Source: Duganella aceris
Lineage (GTDB): Bacteria; Pseudomonadota; Gammaproteobacteria; Burkholderiales; Burkholderiaceae_D
Length of the DNA stretch: 64,000 bases
Assembly: GCF_011090165.1 (NCBI RefSeq)
Contig: NZ_JAADJT010000011.1
Location: forward strand, 124,001 to 188,000
Direction: 5' to 3'
The position numbers were made by a program, and so were the translations under genes. Below, one piece after another: positions 36,073 to 43,968 of this stretch. Below the pieces are notes generated by a model that saw only the letters and a list, made by a program, of their open reading frames with translations, was not told where the DNA came from and searched no databases. Position 1 is the first letter of the stretch, and each line of letters opens with the position of its first letter.

Positions 36073-38092
36073 CGTTGAGCTCCTTGTGTAGCGGCAGCGT
36101 CAGGCGAAAGGTTGTACCCTGCAACGGCGCGCTGGCCACGTCCAGGCTTCCACCGATCTCGCGCAAATACTCGCGGCTCTCGAACACACCGATGCCCATC
36201 CCCGCCGTCTTGGTTGATTCAAAGGGTTTGAACAGCCTCTCGCGCATGAACTGTTCGGTCATGCCGTGACCTGAGTCGCACACTTCGAGGATGGCCGCCG
36301 CGCCGTCGCCGCGCAGGCGCAGGCGCAGCGCCACGCTGCCATCGCGCGGGGTCGCTTCGACGGCGTTCTGCACCAGATGGCCGATCACCCGTTCCAGCCG
36401 CTGCGGGTCGGCCAGCACCGTCGGCTCGTTGCCGTTCAATTCCAGCGACGGCAAGGGTTCGCTGCCCGCGTTCGCCCGCATCACGCGTACCAACAGATGG
36501 TCCAGACGCAGCGGCGCTGCCGCTTCCGGCGCATCGTCGCGGCGCAGCTTGAGCAGCAGATGCCTCATCTTGGCGAGAGAATGCGACAGCGTCTCCAGCA
36601 TATCGCTCTGGAACGCCGGATTGGCCTTGTGGCGTTCGGCGTTCACCAGCAGCAGCGACAGCTGCGACATCAGGGTCTTCAGATCGTGTGCGATGAAGGT
36701 CGACATGCGATTGAACGATTCGAACTGCCGCGACACAGCGAGACTGTCGGCCGACGCACGGTGCGCCAGGTAGCTGGCCGCCTGGCTGCCTGCGATCTTC
36801 AGCACATCGCGCACTTCCCAATTCAGCTGCAAGGACGTGCGCGGCGGCGCCAGGCAAATGAAGCCGAACAGATCGCGCTCCAGCTTCAGCGGCACCACCA
36901 GCCACAGGTCGGACGCGGCGGCGAGCCAGTCCGGCAGCGCCAGGCCGGCGTAGAGTGTGGAATGGCTGCGCCATTCAGGCAGCTCGATCACCCAGTTGCG
37001 CGCCGTCAGGAAGCGGCACAGGGCGCCGTCAGGACGCTCCGCGATCGGCGTCGGCGTCATGTTCCAACCGGCGACCGGCCGATAGCGATCGTCGTCGCCG
37101 CGCAGCCATAGCAAGCCGGCCGGACTTTCCACCAGGCCGGCCACCGCCTGGATCGCCCGCTCCGACAGCTGCCCGGCGCCGTCGGCCAGCGTGCGTGTGA
37201 CGTGACGCCATTCGTGGCGATAGTCGTAGCGGCCTTGGTAGAAGTGCTTGCTGATAAAGATCTTCAGGCGCGCGCGCATGGTCCCGGAGAACAGCACGGC
37301 GGCCAGCAACAGCGCCGCGCCGCACAGGCAGGCCAGCTGCATCAGCGGGCCCCAGGCGCCGCCAACGTAGCGCAGGTACCAGGCGCTGGCCGCCATCGCC
37401 AGCAGATACAACGCGGAGCCCAGCAAAGCCGCCGAGCGGAACATGATCTGGCGCGACAGCAGCAAGCCCGGCGCCCGGACCGGATTGCGCGCTGCCGCCA
37501 GCAACAGCGGCGGCACGCTCAACGCGTTGACGATGCCGCGCGCGGCCCAGAGGTCGGGGTTCACTTGACGGAACAGCGCGGCGTCGCTGTACAGGTAGAA
37601 GTCATACGCAAACATGGCGCCGACGCCCAGGCAGGCGAACTTGATGCCCCAGCGCGAGCCCTGCGGCGCGCTGCGATATACATGCTCCACCAGCAGCATG
37701 CCCAGCACCGCCAGCGCTAGACGCGCCACGATGCCGAAGGCCGGTTCGAACAGTCCAGCCACCAACCCGGCCGCCAGCGCCAGCCAGACCCCGGCCAGCC
37801 AACCGCGTAGCCGCAGCCCGCCGCCGGCCATCAGCAGCAGCAACGCCAGCCAGCACGCGGTGCGCAGCGATTCCGCCGCCTCCAGTAGCCAAAATGGCGC
37901 CGCACCCAAGGCGCGGTATGCCGCTGCACACGCCGCCCAGACGGTGGTGGCAAGGCAAGCGACGCCGAGCGAGGTCGCATGCCTGCGCCTGCGCCAGCCG
38001 CCCCACAGCAACAGCGCCGCCGGCGGCAGAAAAGCCAGCGCCGCGACGCCGTGGCTGAACGCGGCGACCGACGGCGCGCCGGTCCAGGGCAT
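36059..38092 (-). CDS. prsK: PEP-CTERM system histidine kinase
   Basis: A 677-residue membrane sensor kinase (TIGR02916). The N-terminal part to about residue 290 consists of many hydrophobic helices (AALAFLPPAALLLWGG onward); a GAF-like region follows (LAGWNMTPTPIAERP, LWLVVPLKLERDLFGFICLAPP). The phosphoacceptor is His469 in FIAHDLKTLMSQLSLLL, and the ATPase part has VIGHLVQNAVEATP (N box), EVCDSGHGMTEQF (G1) and TAGMGIGVFESREYL (G2). The partner regulator prsR is directly downstream and overlapping. The start overlaps the stop of the EpsB-type gene (TGATG), so all three are co-transcribed. Confidence 0.93.
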   Translation of the reverse strand: MPWTGAPSVAAFSHGVAALAFLPPAALLLWGGWRRRRHATSLGVACLATTVWAACAAAYRALGAAPFWLLEAAESLRTACWLALLLLMAGGGLRLRGWLAGVWLALAAGLVAGLFEPAFGIVARLALAVLGMLLVEHVYRSAPQGSRWGIKFACLGVGAMFAYDFYLYSDAALFRQVNPDLWAARGIVNALSVPPLLLAAARNPVRAPGLLLSRQIMFRSAALLGSALYLLAMAASAWYLRYVGGAWGPLMQLACLCGAALLLAAVLFSGTMRARLKIFISKHFYQGRYDYRHEWRHVTRTLADGAGQLSERAIQAVAGLVESPAGLLWLRGDDDRYRPVAGWNMTPTPIAERPDGALCRFLTARNWVIELPEWRSHSTLYAGLALPDWLAAASDLWLVVPLKLERDLFGFICLAPPRTSLQLNWEVRDVLKIAGSQAASYLAHRASADSLAVSRQFESFNRMSTFIAHDLKTLMSQLSLLLVNAERHKANPAFQSDMLETLSHSLAKMRHLLLKLRRDDAPEAAAPLRLDHLLVRVMRANAGSEPLPSLELNGNEPTVLADPQRLERVIGHLVQNAVEATPRDGSVALRLRLRGDGAAAILEVCDSGHGMTEQFMRERLFKPFESTKTAGMGIGVFESREYLREIGGSLDVASAPLQGTTFRLTLPLHKELNDGQE

Positions 38093-39477
38093 CAGCGTCC
38101 GCCCTTGCCGAACAAGACCACCTGCACCGTATCAAGCAATATGAGCAGATCCAGGAACAGGCTGTTGTTCTTGACGTAGTAAAGGTCATATTGCAATTTC
38201 CGAACCGAGTCTTCGATCGACGCGGCGTAGCTGTAGCGCACCTGTGCCAATCCCGTGATGCCCGGCTTGATCCCATGCCGCACGTTGTAGTAGGCGATCT
38301 GCTCGCACAACTGCGCGACAAAATACGCCCGCTCCGGACGCGGCCCGACAAAACTCATCTCGCCCCGGAACACATTCAGCATTTGCGGCAGCTCGTCGAT
38401 GCGCAGCTTGCGGATCCAGTGACCGACCATGGTCACGCGCGGATCGTCCAGCGCCGCCCATTTCGGCTTGCCGTCCTGCTCCGCATCCTGCCGCATGCTG
38501 CGGAACTTCAGCACATTGAACACGCGGTTGTCGCGCCCCACCCGCTCCTGGCGGTAAAACACCGGTCCGCCGTCCTCGATCTTGATCGCCAACGCGGTCA
38601 GCAGCATCAGCGGCAGCGCGGCCAACCCGATAGCGCCGCTGGCCAGCAGATCGAAGCCGCGCTTGACGGCCGCGCGCATCAGGCTTTGATCGAAGCCGCC
38701 CCCGAAAATCAGATAGCTCGGTTGCAGCGAATCGACCCGGATCTGGCACGCCTCGCGCTCGAAGAAGCTGGCGGCGTCGGTCACCGGCACGCCGCCCAGC
38801 GCGCATTCGAGCAGCTGCCGCACCGGAAAGGCGCCGTTGCGGCGGTCGCCCACCGACACCACGATCTCGTCCGCCGCGTAGCGCCGCGCCAGCTCCAGCA
38901 AGGGCAAATCCGACGGCAGCAGCATCGCCGGCGGCACGCTGCGCGCCTCGCCCGCCACCGGCACGAAGCCCACCACACGGAACTGGTGGAAGCCGACGCT
39001 GCTGGCCGCCAGCTCCATGCATTCGCGCGCGATGGCGCCGTCGCCGATGACGATCAGCCGCTGCTCCAGCATGCTCGATTGCGCCGACGTGAACACCACC
39101 AGCCGCGCCAGGAGCACCGAGGCCCCGCCCAGCACGAACACCATGCTGCCCAGCCGGCCGAACTGCGCGCCGGGCAGCATGTTCGCCAGCAGGTTCATCA
39201 GCGCGAAGCCCAGCACGAACGATGGCAGGATGCGCAGCAGCGTGCTCTTGATGTCCTCGCGCGCTTGATTGTGCTGATACATGCCCAGCGTGCCCATGCT
39301 GAACACCACCACCAGCGCGAACGCCAGCGCCGGCAGATACAGCTGTTCCGCCCCGCCCGGCCGCCCCTTGAGCCACAACGGCGCGCTGGCCACGGCGGCC
39401 GTCAGCAATATCAATACCTCCAGCAACAGCAGCATGAAGGCTATCTTGGACACGTAGTGGTGGAATATCCTGATCAT
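38092..39477 (-). CDS. EpsB-type initiating sugar transferase, PEP-CTERM system
   Basis: A 461-residue polyprenyl-phosphate hexose-1-phosphate transferase (TIGR03013/WbaP-like), which starts the repeat unit by placing a sugar phosphate on undecaprenyl phosphate. Four or so N-terminal helices, a Rossmann-like middle (RLIVIGDGAIARECMELAASSVGF), then the catalytic bacterial sugar transferase domain: KRGFDLLASGAIGLAALPLMLL, FYRQERVGRDNRVFNVLKFRSMR, LRIDELPQMLNVFRGEMSFVGPRPERAYFV and KPGITGLAQVRY. The ATG at 39477 has AGGGAG 6 nt upstream and gives the family N-terminus MIRIFHHYVS; an upstream in-frame ATG lacks both. Confidence 0.92.
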   Translation of the reverse strand: MIRIFHHYVSKIAFMLLLLEVLILLTAAVASAPLWLKGRPGGAEQLYLPALAFALVVVFSMGTLGMYQHNQAREDIKSTLLRILPSFVLGFALMNLLANMLPGAQFGRLGSMVFVLGGASVLLARLVVFTSAQSSMLEQRLIVIGDGAIARECMELAASSVGFHQFRVVGFVPVAGEARSVPPAMLLPSDLPLLELARRYAADEIVVSVGDRRNGAFPVRQLLECALGGVPVTDAASFFEREACQIRVDSLQPSYLIFGGGFDQSLMRAAVKRGFDLLASGAIGLAALPLMLLTALAIKIEDGGPVFYRQERVGRDNRVFNVLKFRSMRQDAEQDGKPKWAALDDPRVTMVGHWIRKLRIDELPQMLNVFRGEMSFVGPRPERAYFVAQLCEQIAYYNVRHGIKPGITGLAQVRYSYAASIEDSVRKLQYDLYYVKNNSLFLDLLILLDTVQVVLFGKGGR

Positions 39478-39577
39478 GGTCGGCTCCCTGCGCCCCCTCG
39501 GCGATGGAACTTTCATGATGCGGAACAGTTAACCCGGCCGTCTTGAGGCCCCACAACCGCGCTTGAAATAGGGGCTT

Positions 39578-39610
39578 TTGTGACGCGGCTGTGACAAATA
39601 GACTATAGTT
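39578..39610. promoter_or_regulatory. Possible divergent promoter between the epsB-type gene and nadB
   Basis: The octamer ACTATAGT at 39602-39609 is its own reverse complement, so a TATAGT -10-like hexamer faces both ways. For nadB it lies 32 nt before the ATG, with only poor -35 candidates. On the other strand TTGGGT is 18 bp upstream of TATAGT, pointing at the EPS/prsKR unit. Motif-level evidence only. Confidence 0.3.
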
Positions 39611-39641
39611 GTGCTTCTCTAGTGCACCCAACCACGTAATC

Positions 39642-41255
39642 ATGAAATTTGATGTTGCAATCGTCGGCAGCGGACTGGCCGGCCTGTCGGTCGCCCTCCA
39701 CCTGGCCGAAACGCGCACGGTCGCGATCATTTCCAAACGCGCGCTGCGGGACGGCGCCAGCAATTGGGCCCAGGGCGGTATCGCCGCCGTGCTCGATTCC
39801 GGTGACAGCCACACCCAGCACATCGACGACACGCTGGTCGCCGGCGGCGGCCTGTGCGACGAAGGCGCCACGCGCTACATCGTCGAGCACGGCCGCGAAG
39901 CGATCGAATGGCTGATCGAGCAAGGCGTGCCCTTCACCCGCGACGAATCGGCCGAGCTGGGCTTCCATCTGACCCGCGAAGGCGGCCACAGCCAGCGTCG
40001 CATCATCCACGCCGCCGACGCCACCGGCAACGCGGTGCAGACCACACTGGAAGAAAAAGTGCGCGCCCACCCGAACATCACGTTGTTCGAACACCATTGC
40101 GCGATCGACTTGATCACCTCGGACAAGCTGCTGCCGCTAAAAAAGGGCAACAACCAGCCCAAATGCTACGGCCTGTATGTGCAGGACGAGAAGTCCGGCC
40201 AGGTGCTGACCTTCGCCGCCGAGCACACGGTGATGGCCACCGGCGGCGCCGGCAAGGTCTACCTGTACACCACCAATCCCGACACCGCCAGCGGCGACGG
40301 CATCGCGATGGCGTGGCGCGCCGGCTGCCGCATCTCCAACATGGAATTCATCCAGTTCCATCCGACCTGCCTGTACCATCCGTATGCCAAGTCCTTCCTG
40401 ATCACGGAAGCGATCCGCGGTGAAGGCGGCCTGCTGAAGCTGCCGCCGGAAGCCGGCGCCGCCGCCGGCTTCCGCTTCATGCTGGCGCACGACGAGCGCG
40501 CCGAACTGGCGCCGCGCGACGTGGTCGCCCGCGCCATCGACTTCGAGATCAAGAAGCGCGGCCTGGATTACGTCCACCTCGACATCAGCCACAAACCGGC
40601 CGAATTCCTGATCGAGCACTTCCCCACCATCTACGCGCGCTGCCTGGAACTGGGCATCGACATCACCAAGCAGCCGATTCCGATCGTGCCGGCGGCGCAC
40701 TACACCTGCGGCGGCGTGGTCACGGACCTACACGGCCGTACCGACCTGCCCGGCCTGTATGCGGTCGGCGAGACCGCCTGCACCGGCCTGCACGGCGCCA
40801 ACCGCCTGGCCAGCAACTCGCTGCTGGAATGCGTGGTGATCGGCCGCGCCTGCGCCACCGATATCGAATCAAAGGAAAAAGGCGAAGTGCCCTACCTGCC
40901 GGATTGGGATGAAAGCCGCGTCACCGACGCCGACGAGGAAGTCGTCATCTCGCACAACTGGGACGAACTGCGCCGCTTCATGTGGAATTACGTCGGCATC
41001 GTGCGCACCACCAAGCGGCTGGAACGCGCGCAGCACCGCATCGCGCTGCTGAAGGAAGAAATCGACGAGTACTATCAGAACTTCCGCATCACGCACGACC
41101 TGCTGGAACTGCGCAACCTGGTCGACGTGGCGAGCCTGATCGTCAACAGCGCCTTGCAGCGCCGCGAAAGCCGTGGCCTGCATTTCAGCCGCGACTATCC
41201 GGAGACGCTGCCGAAGGCGCTGCCGAGCATCCTGACGCCTCCGCGTCGCACATGA
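39642..41255 (+). CDS. nadB: L-aspartate oxidase
   Basis: A 537-residue FAD enzyme that oxidises L-aspartate to iminoaspartate, the first step of NAD synthesis. Seen are the dinucleotide motif VAIVGSGLAGLSVALHLAE, SNWAQGGIAAV, TGGAGKVYLYTTNPDTASGDGIAMAWRAG, MEFIQFHPTCLYHP, EAIRGEGGLL, PAAHYTCGGVVTD and HGANRLASNSLLECVV, in the order expected for NadB. Length is normal. nadC and nadA lie 0.5 kb away on the opposite strand and complete the quinolinate pathway. It overlaps the next gene by 4 nt. Confidence 0.96.
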   Translation: MKFDVAIVGSGLAGLSVALHLAETRTVAIISKRALRDGASNWAQGGIAAVLDSGDSHTQHIDDTLVAGGGLCDEGATRYIVEHGREAIEWLIEQGVPFTRDESAELGFHLTREGGHSQRRIIHAADATGNAVQTTLEEKVRAHPNITLFEHHCAIDLITSDKLLPLKKGNNQPKCYGLYVQDEKSGQVLTFAAEHTVMATGGAGKVYLYTTNPDTASGDGIAMAWRAGCRISNMEFIQFHPTCLYHPYAKSFLITEAIRGEGGLLKLPPEAGAAAGFRFMLAHDERAELAPRDVVARAIDFEIKKRGLDYVHLDISHKPAEFLIEHFPTIYARCLELGIDITKQPIPIVPAAHYTCGGVVTDLHGRTDLPGLYAVGETACTGLHGANRLASNSLLECVVIGRACATDIESKEKGEVPYLPDWDESRVTDADEEVVISHNWDELRRFMWNYVGIVRTTKRLERAQHRIALLKEEIDEYYQNFRITHDLLELRNLVDVASLIVNSALQRRESRGLHFSRDYPETLPKALPSILTPPRRT

Positions 41256-41797
41256 ACGCGCAAGCGATAGCGGTGCGCGCCGCGCGCCCGGACGACATTC
41301 CAGCGATGGAAGCGCTGATCGCGCGTTCGGGCATCGCGTTGAGCGAGGGGTTCTACACCAAGGAACAGGCGGCGGCCGTCACGGAGCACGTCTTCGGCGT
41401 GGATACGCAACTGGTCGCCGACCAAACATACTTCCTGATCGAGAAAAATGGCGAATTGGTGGCCTGCGGCGGCTGGAGCAAGCGCAGCACGCTGTTCGGC
41501 GCCGACCGCGCCAAGCAAGGCGCCGACCCGCTGCTGGATCCGGCGACCGAACCGGCCCGCATCCGCGCCTTCTTCGTCGACCCCGGCGCGGCGCGTCAAG
41601 GCTTGGGCCGACTGCTGCTGCGGCACTGCACCGACGCCGCCGCGGCAGGCGGTTTCCAGGCGCTGGAACTGGCCGCCACCATGCCGGGTGTGCCGCTCTA
41701 TCTGGCCTGTGGATTTGAAGCGGTGGAGCCGTTCGAGATCACCCTGCCCGGCCCGATCCAGGTACCGCTGGTGCGCATGCGGCGCCAGCTTCCCTAG
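41252..41797 (+). CDS. GNAT family N-acetyltransferase
   Basis: A 181-residue acetyltransferase. Features are RAARPDDIPAMEALIARSG at the start, FLIEKNGELVACGGWSKR (beta strands), RIRAFFVDPGAARQGLGRLLLRHC with the RQGLGR acetyl-CoA loop, and LELAATMPGVPLYLACGFEAVE. It overlaps nadB as ATGA, so it is likely co-expressed with it; no functional link is evident. Substrate unknown. It ends 3 nt from the convergent nadC stop. Confidence 0.85.
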   Translation: MNAQAIAVRAARPDDIPAMEALIARSGIALSEGFYTKEQAAAVTEHVFGVDTQLVADQTYFLIEKNGELVACGGWSKRSTLFGADRAKQGADPLLDPATEPARIRAFFVDPGAARQGLGRLLLRHCTDAAAAGGFQALELAATMPGVPLYLACGFEAVEPFEITLPGPIQVPLVRMRRQLP

Positions 41798-41800
41798 ACC

Positions 41801-42667
41801 TTAGCCGACGATGCGCAGCGAATAATCGGTCGCCTTGACATCCTTGGTGAGGCTGCCGATGGAGATGCGGTCGACGCCCGTTTCGGCGATCGCGCGCACG
41901 GTATCGAAGTTGATGCCGCCGGAAGCCTCCAGCAGCGCGCGGCCGCCGTTGACCTGGACCGCTTCGCGCATCATGTCGGTATCGAAGTTGTCCAGCAGGA
42001 CCGAGGTGGCGCCGGCCGTCAACGCCTCGTCCAGCTGCGCCAGCGATTCCACTTCCACCTGGATCGAGACGCCCTTGTCCAGCTTCAGCGCCGCGACCAC
42101 GGCCTGGGTGATGCCGCCCGCCGCCGCAATATGGTTTTCCTTGATCAGGATGCCGTCGTACAGCGCCAGGCGCTGATTCTTGCCGCCGCCGACGCGCACC
42201 GCGTACTTCTGCGCCAGGCGCATGCCCGGCATCGTCTTGCGCGTATCGAGGATGGCGGCGCGGGTGCCCGCGATCACGTCGACATATTTGCGCGTCGCCG
42301 TCGCCACGCCGGACAACAGCTGCAGGAAGTTCAGCGCGCAGCGTTCCGCCGTCAGCAAGGCGCGCGCCGGCCCCTGGATGGTGCAGACCAGGCTGTCGGC
42401 CGTCATCACGTCGCCCTCGGCGTACTGCCAATCGACTTCGATGCCGGCACCCATGCAGTTCATGATGCCTTCGAACCACGGCGCGCCGCACAGCACCGCT
42501 TCTTCGCGCACGATGACGCGGGCGGTGGCGCGGCCGCCTTCCGGCACCAGCAGGCCGGTCAGGTCGCCGCTGCCGACGTCCTCCAGCAGCGCGGCCAGCA
42601 GATTGGCCTCGAAGGCCGCTTTCAGCGCGTCGTCGAACGGCGCGTATGGATTCACCAAGGTACTCAT
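41801..42667 (-). CDS. nadC: Nicotinate-nucleotide pyrophosphorylase (carboxylating)
   Basis: A 288-residue quinolinate phosphoribosyltransferase, converting quinolinate and PRPP to nicotinate mononucleotide. Motifs: ALLEDVGSGDLTG, CALNFLQLLSGVATATRKYV, ILDTRKTMPGMRLAQKYAVRVGGGKNQRLALYDGILIKENHI (the most conserved stretch of the family), EVESLAQLDEAL, VLLDNFDTDMMREAV and EASGGINFDTVRAIAETGVDRISIG. Length and motif order are normal. It overlaps nadA by 4 nt, forming a nadA-nadC operon. Confidence 0.96.
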   Translation of the reverse strand: MSTLVNPYAPFDDALKAAFEANLLAALLEDVGSGDLTGLLVPEGGRATARVIVREEAVLCGAPWFEGIMNCMGAGIEVDWQYAEGDVMTADSLVCTIQGPARALLTAERCALNFLQLLSGVATATRKYVDVIAGTRAAILDTRKTMPGMRLAQKYAVRVGGGKNQRLALYDGILIKENHIAAAGGITQAVVAALKLDKGVSIQVEVESLAQLDEALTAGATSVLLDNFDTDMMREAVQVNGGRALLEASGGINFDTVRAIAETGVDRISIGSLTKDVKATDYSLRIVG

Positions 42668-43809
42668 GCCGGACCGATTCCCGAAAACAGTTTAGCTTCT
42701 TTCGCCAGATCGCCGCTCGGCTGCACCCTGGCTTTTTTCGCCGCCGCGAAATCGAGCATGCGGTTGATGGAGACCACCGCCTGCTTGCCGATTTCCGGAT
42801 CGACGTGGATTTCGTTGGCAGTGCTGTTATCCATATTTTCCAGCACGTCGGCCAGGTTCTGCAAGCCGTTCATCGCCATCCACGGGCAGTGCGCGCAGCT
42901 CTTGCAGGTGGCGCTGTTGCCGGCGGTCGGCGCCTCGATGAAGCGCTTGCCCGGCGCGGCGGCGCGCATCTTGTGCAGGATGCCGTTGTCGGTGGCGACG
43001 ATGAAGGTGTCGGCGTCCGATTCGACGGCGGCGTTGATGATCTGCGTGGTCGAGCCGACGACGTCGGCCAGCGCCACCACATTGGCCGGCGATTCCGGAT
43101 GCACCAGGATCTTCGCCTGCGGATATTGCGCCTTCAGCAGCTCCAGCTCGACGCCCTTGAATTCGTCGTGCACCAGGCAGGAACCCTGCCACAACAGCAT
43201 GTCGGCGCCGGTCTGTTTCTGGATGTAGCCGCCGAGATGCTTGTCCGGCGCCCACAGGATCTTCTTGCCCTGCTCGTGCAGGTGCTTGACGATGTCCAGG
43301 CCGATCGACGAGGTCACCATCCAGTCGGCGCGCGCCTTGACGGCGGCGCTGGTGTTGGCGTAGACCACCACGGTGCGGTCCGGATGCTGGTCGCAGAAGG
43401 CGGCGAATTCGTCGGCCGGGCAGCCCAGGTCCAGCGAGCAGGTCGCGTCCAGGTCCGGCATCAGGATGCGCTTTTCGGGACTGAGGATCTTGGCGGTTTC
43501 GCCCATGAAGCGCACGCCGGCGACCACCAGCGTCTTGGCCGGATGGTCGCGGCCGAAGCGCGCCATCTCCAGCGAATCGGAGACGCAGCCGCCGGTTTCC
43601 TCGGCCAGGTCCTGCAGGTCGGCGTCGACGTAGTAATGGGAGACGAGAACGGCCTGCTTCTCGATCAGCAGGCGCTTGATGCGCGCCTTCAGGGCGACGC
43701 GTTCGTCGGGGGAAGGCGTGGCTGGCGTACGCGCCCAGGCGTGGGCGGTGCAGCTGGCGCCGTCTTGTGGATGCTCGTACTCGACGGGTTTGATTTCGAT
43801 GGTTTGCAT
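42664..43809 (-). CDS. nadA: Quinolinate synthase
   Basis: A 381-residue iron-sulfur enzyme condensing iminoaspartate with dihydroxyacetone phosphate. Visible are VLVSHYYVDADLQDLAEETGGCVSDSLEMARFG, FMGETAKILSPEKRILMPDLDATCSLDLGCPADEF, VVYANTSAAVKARADWMVTSS, the cluster cysteine in MLLWQGSCLVHDEF, LVHPESP, ATDNGILHKM and KSCAHCPWMAMNGL with the last cluster Cys. The ATG at 43809 fits the family start; an in-frame extension to 43881 reaches into the palindromic region and is rejected. First gene of the nadA-nadC unit. Confidence 0.96.
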   Translation of the reverse strand: MQTIEIKPVEYEHPQDGASCTAHAWARTPATPSPDERVALKARIKRLLIEKQAVLVSHYYVDADLQDLAEETGGCVSDSLEMARFGRDHPAKTLVVAGVRFMGETAKILSPEKRILMPDLDATCSLDLGCPADEFAAFCDQHPDRTVVVYANTSAAVKARADWMVTSSIGLDIVKHLHEQGKKILWAPDKHLGGYIQKQTGADMLLWQGSCLVHDEFKGVELELLKAQYPQAKILVHPESPANVVALADVVGSTTQIINAAVESDADTFIVATDNGILHKMRAAAPGKRFIEAPTAGNSATCKSCAHCPWMAMNGLQNLADVLENMDNSTANEIHVDPEIGKQAVVSINRMLDFAAAKKARVQPSGDLAKEAKLFSGIGPA

Positions 43810-43866
43810 GGTGTTCAGTGAACGAAAAACGTGAACCAACACTATCGCACAATGTTGGAACTCGTG

Positions 43867-43964
43867 CAGCCCACCCCGCATGCTTCAGCCTCGACGCCAG
43901 CGTCCCAGCTTAAGGGTCAGACCCCGGAGGGGTCTGACCCTGCGTGGCCGTGCGGGGTGGCGCT
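43867..43964. repeat. Nested palindromic element between ybiT and nadA
   Basis: An inner perfect hairpin has 12-bp arms GGGTCAGACCCC (43914-43925) and GGGGTCTGACCC (43929-43940) with a 3-nt loop. Around it, CCACCCCGCA (43871-43880) and TGCGGGGTGG (43951-43960) form a second perfect 10-bp inverted repeat; allowing one indel, the outer arms extend to 43867-43964. It lies in the 159-bp gap after ybiT and before nadA. There is no T-run on either strand, so it is not a standard terminator. It resembles a REP-type intergenic palindrome; I saw no second copy in the window. Confidence 0.8.
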
Positions 43965-43968
43965 AAAA

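Noticed and set aside
43914..43940. The perfect hairpin considered as the ybiT terminator.
   Set aside because: No T-tract follows the stem on the ybiT strand, and the outer inverted repeat is not a terminator feature.
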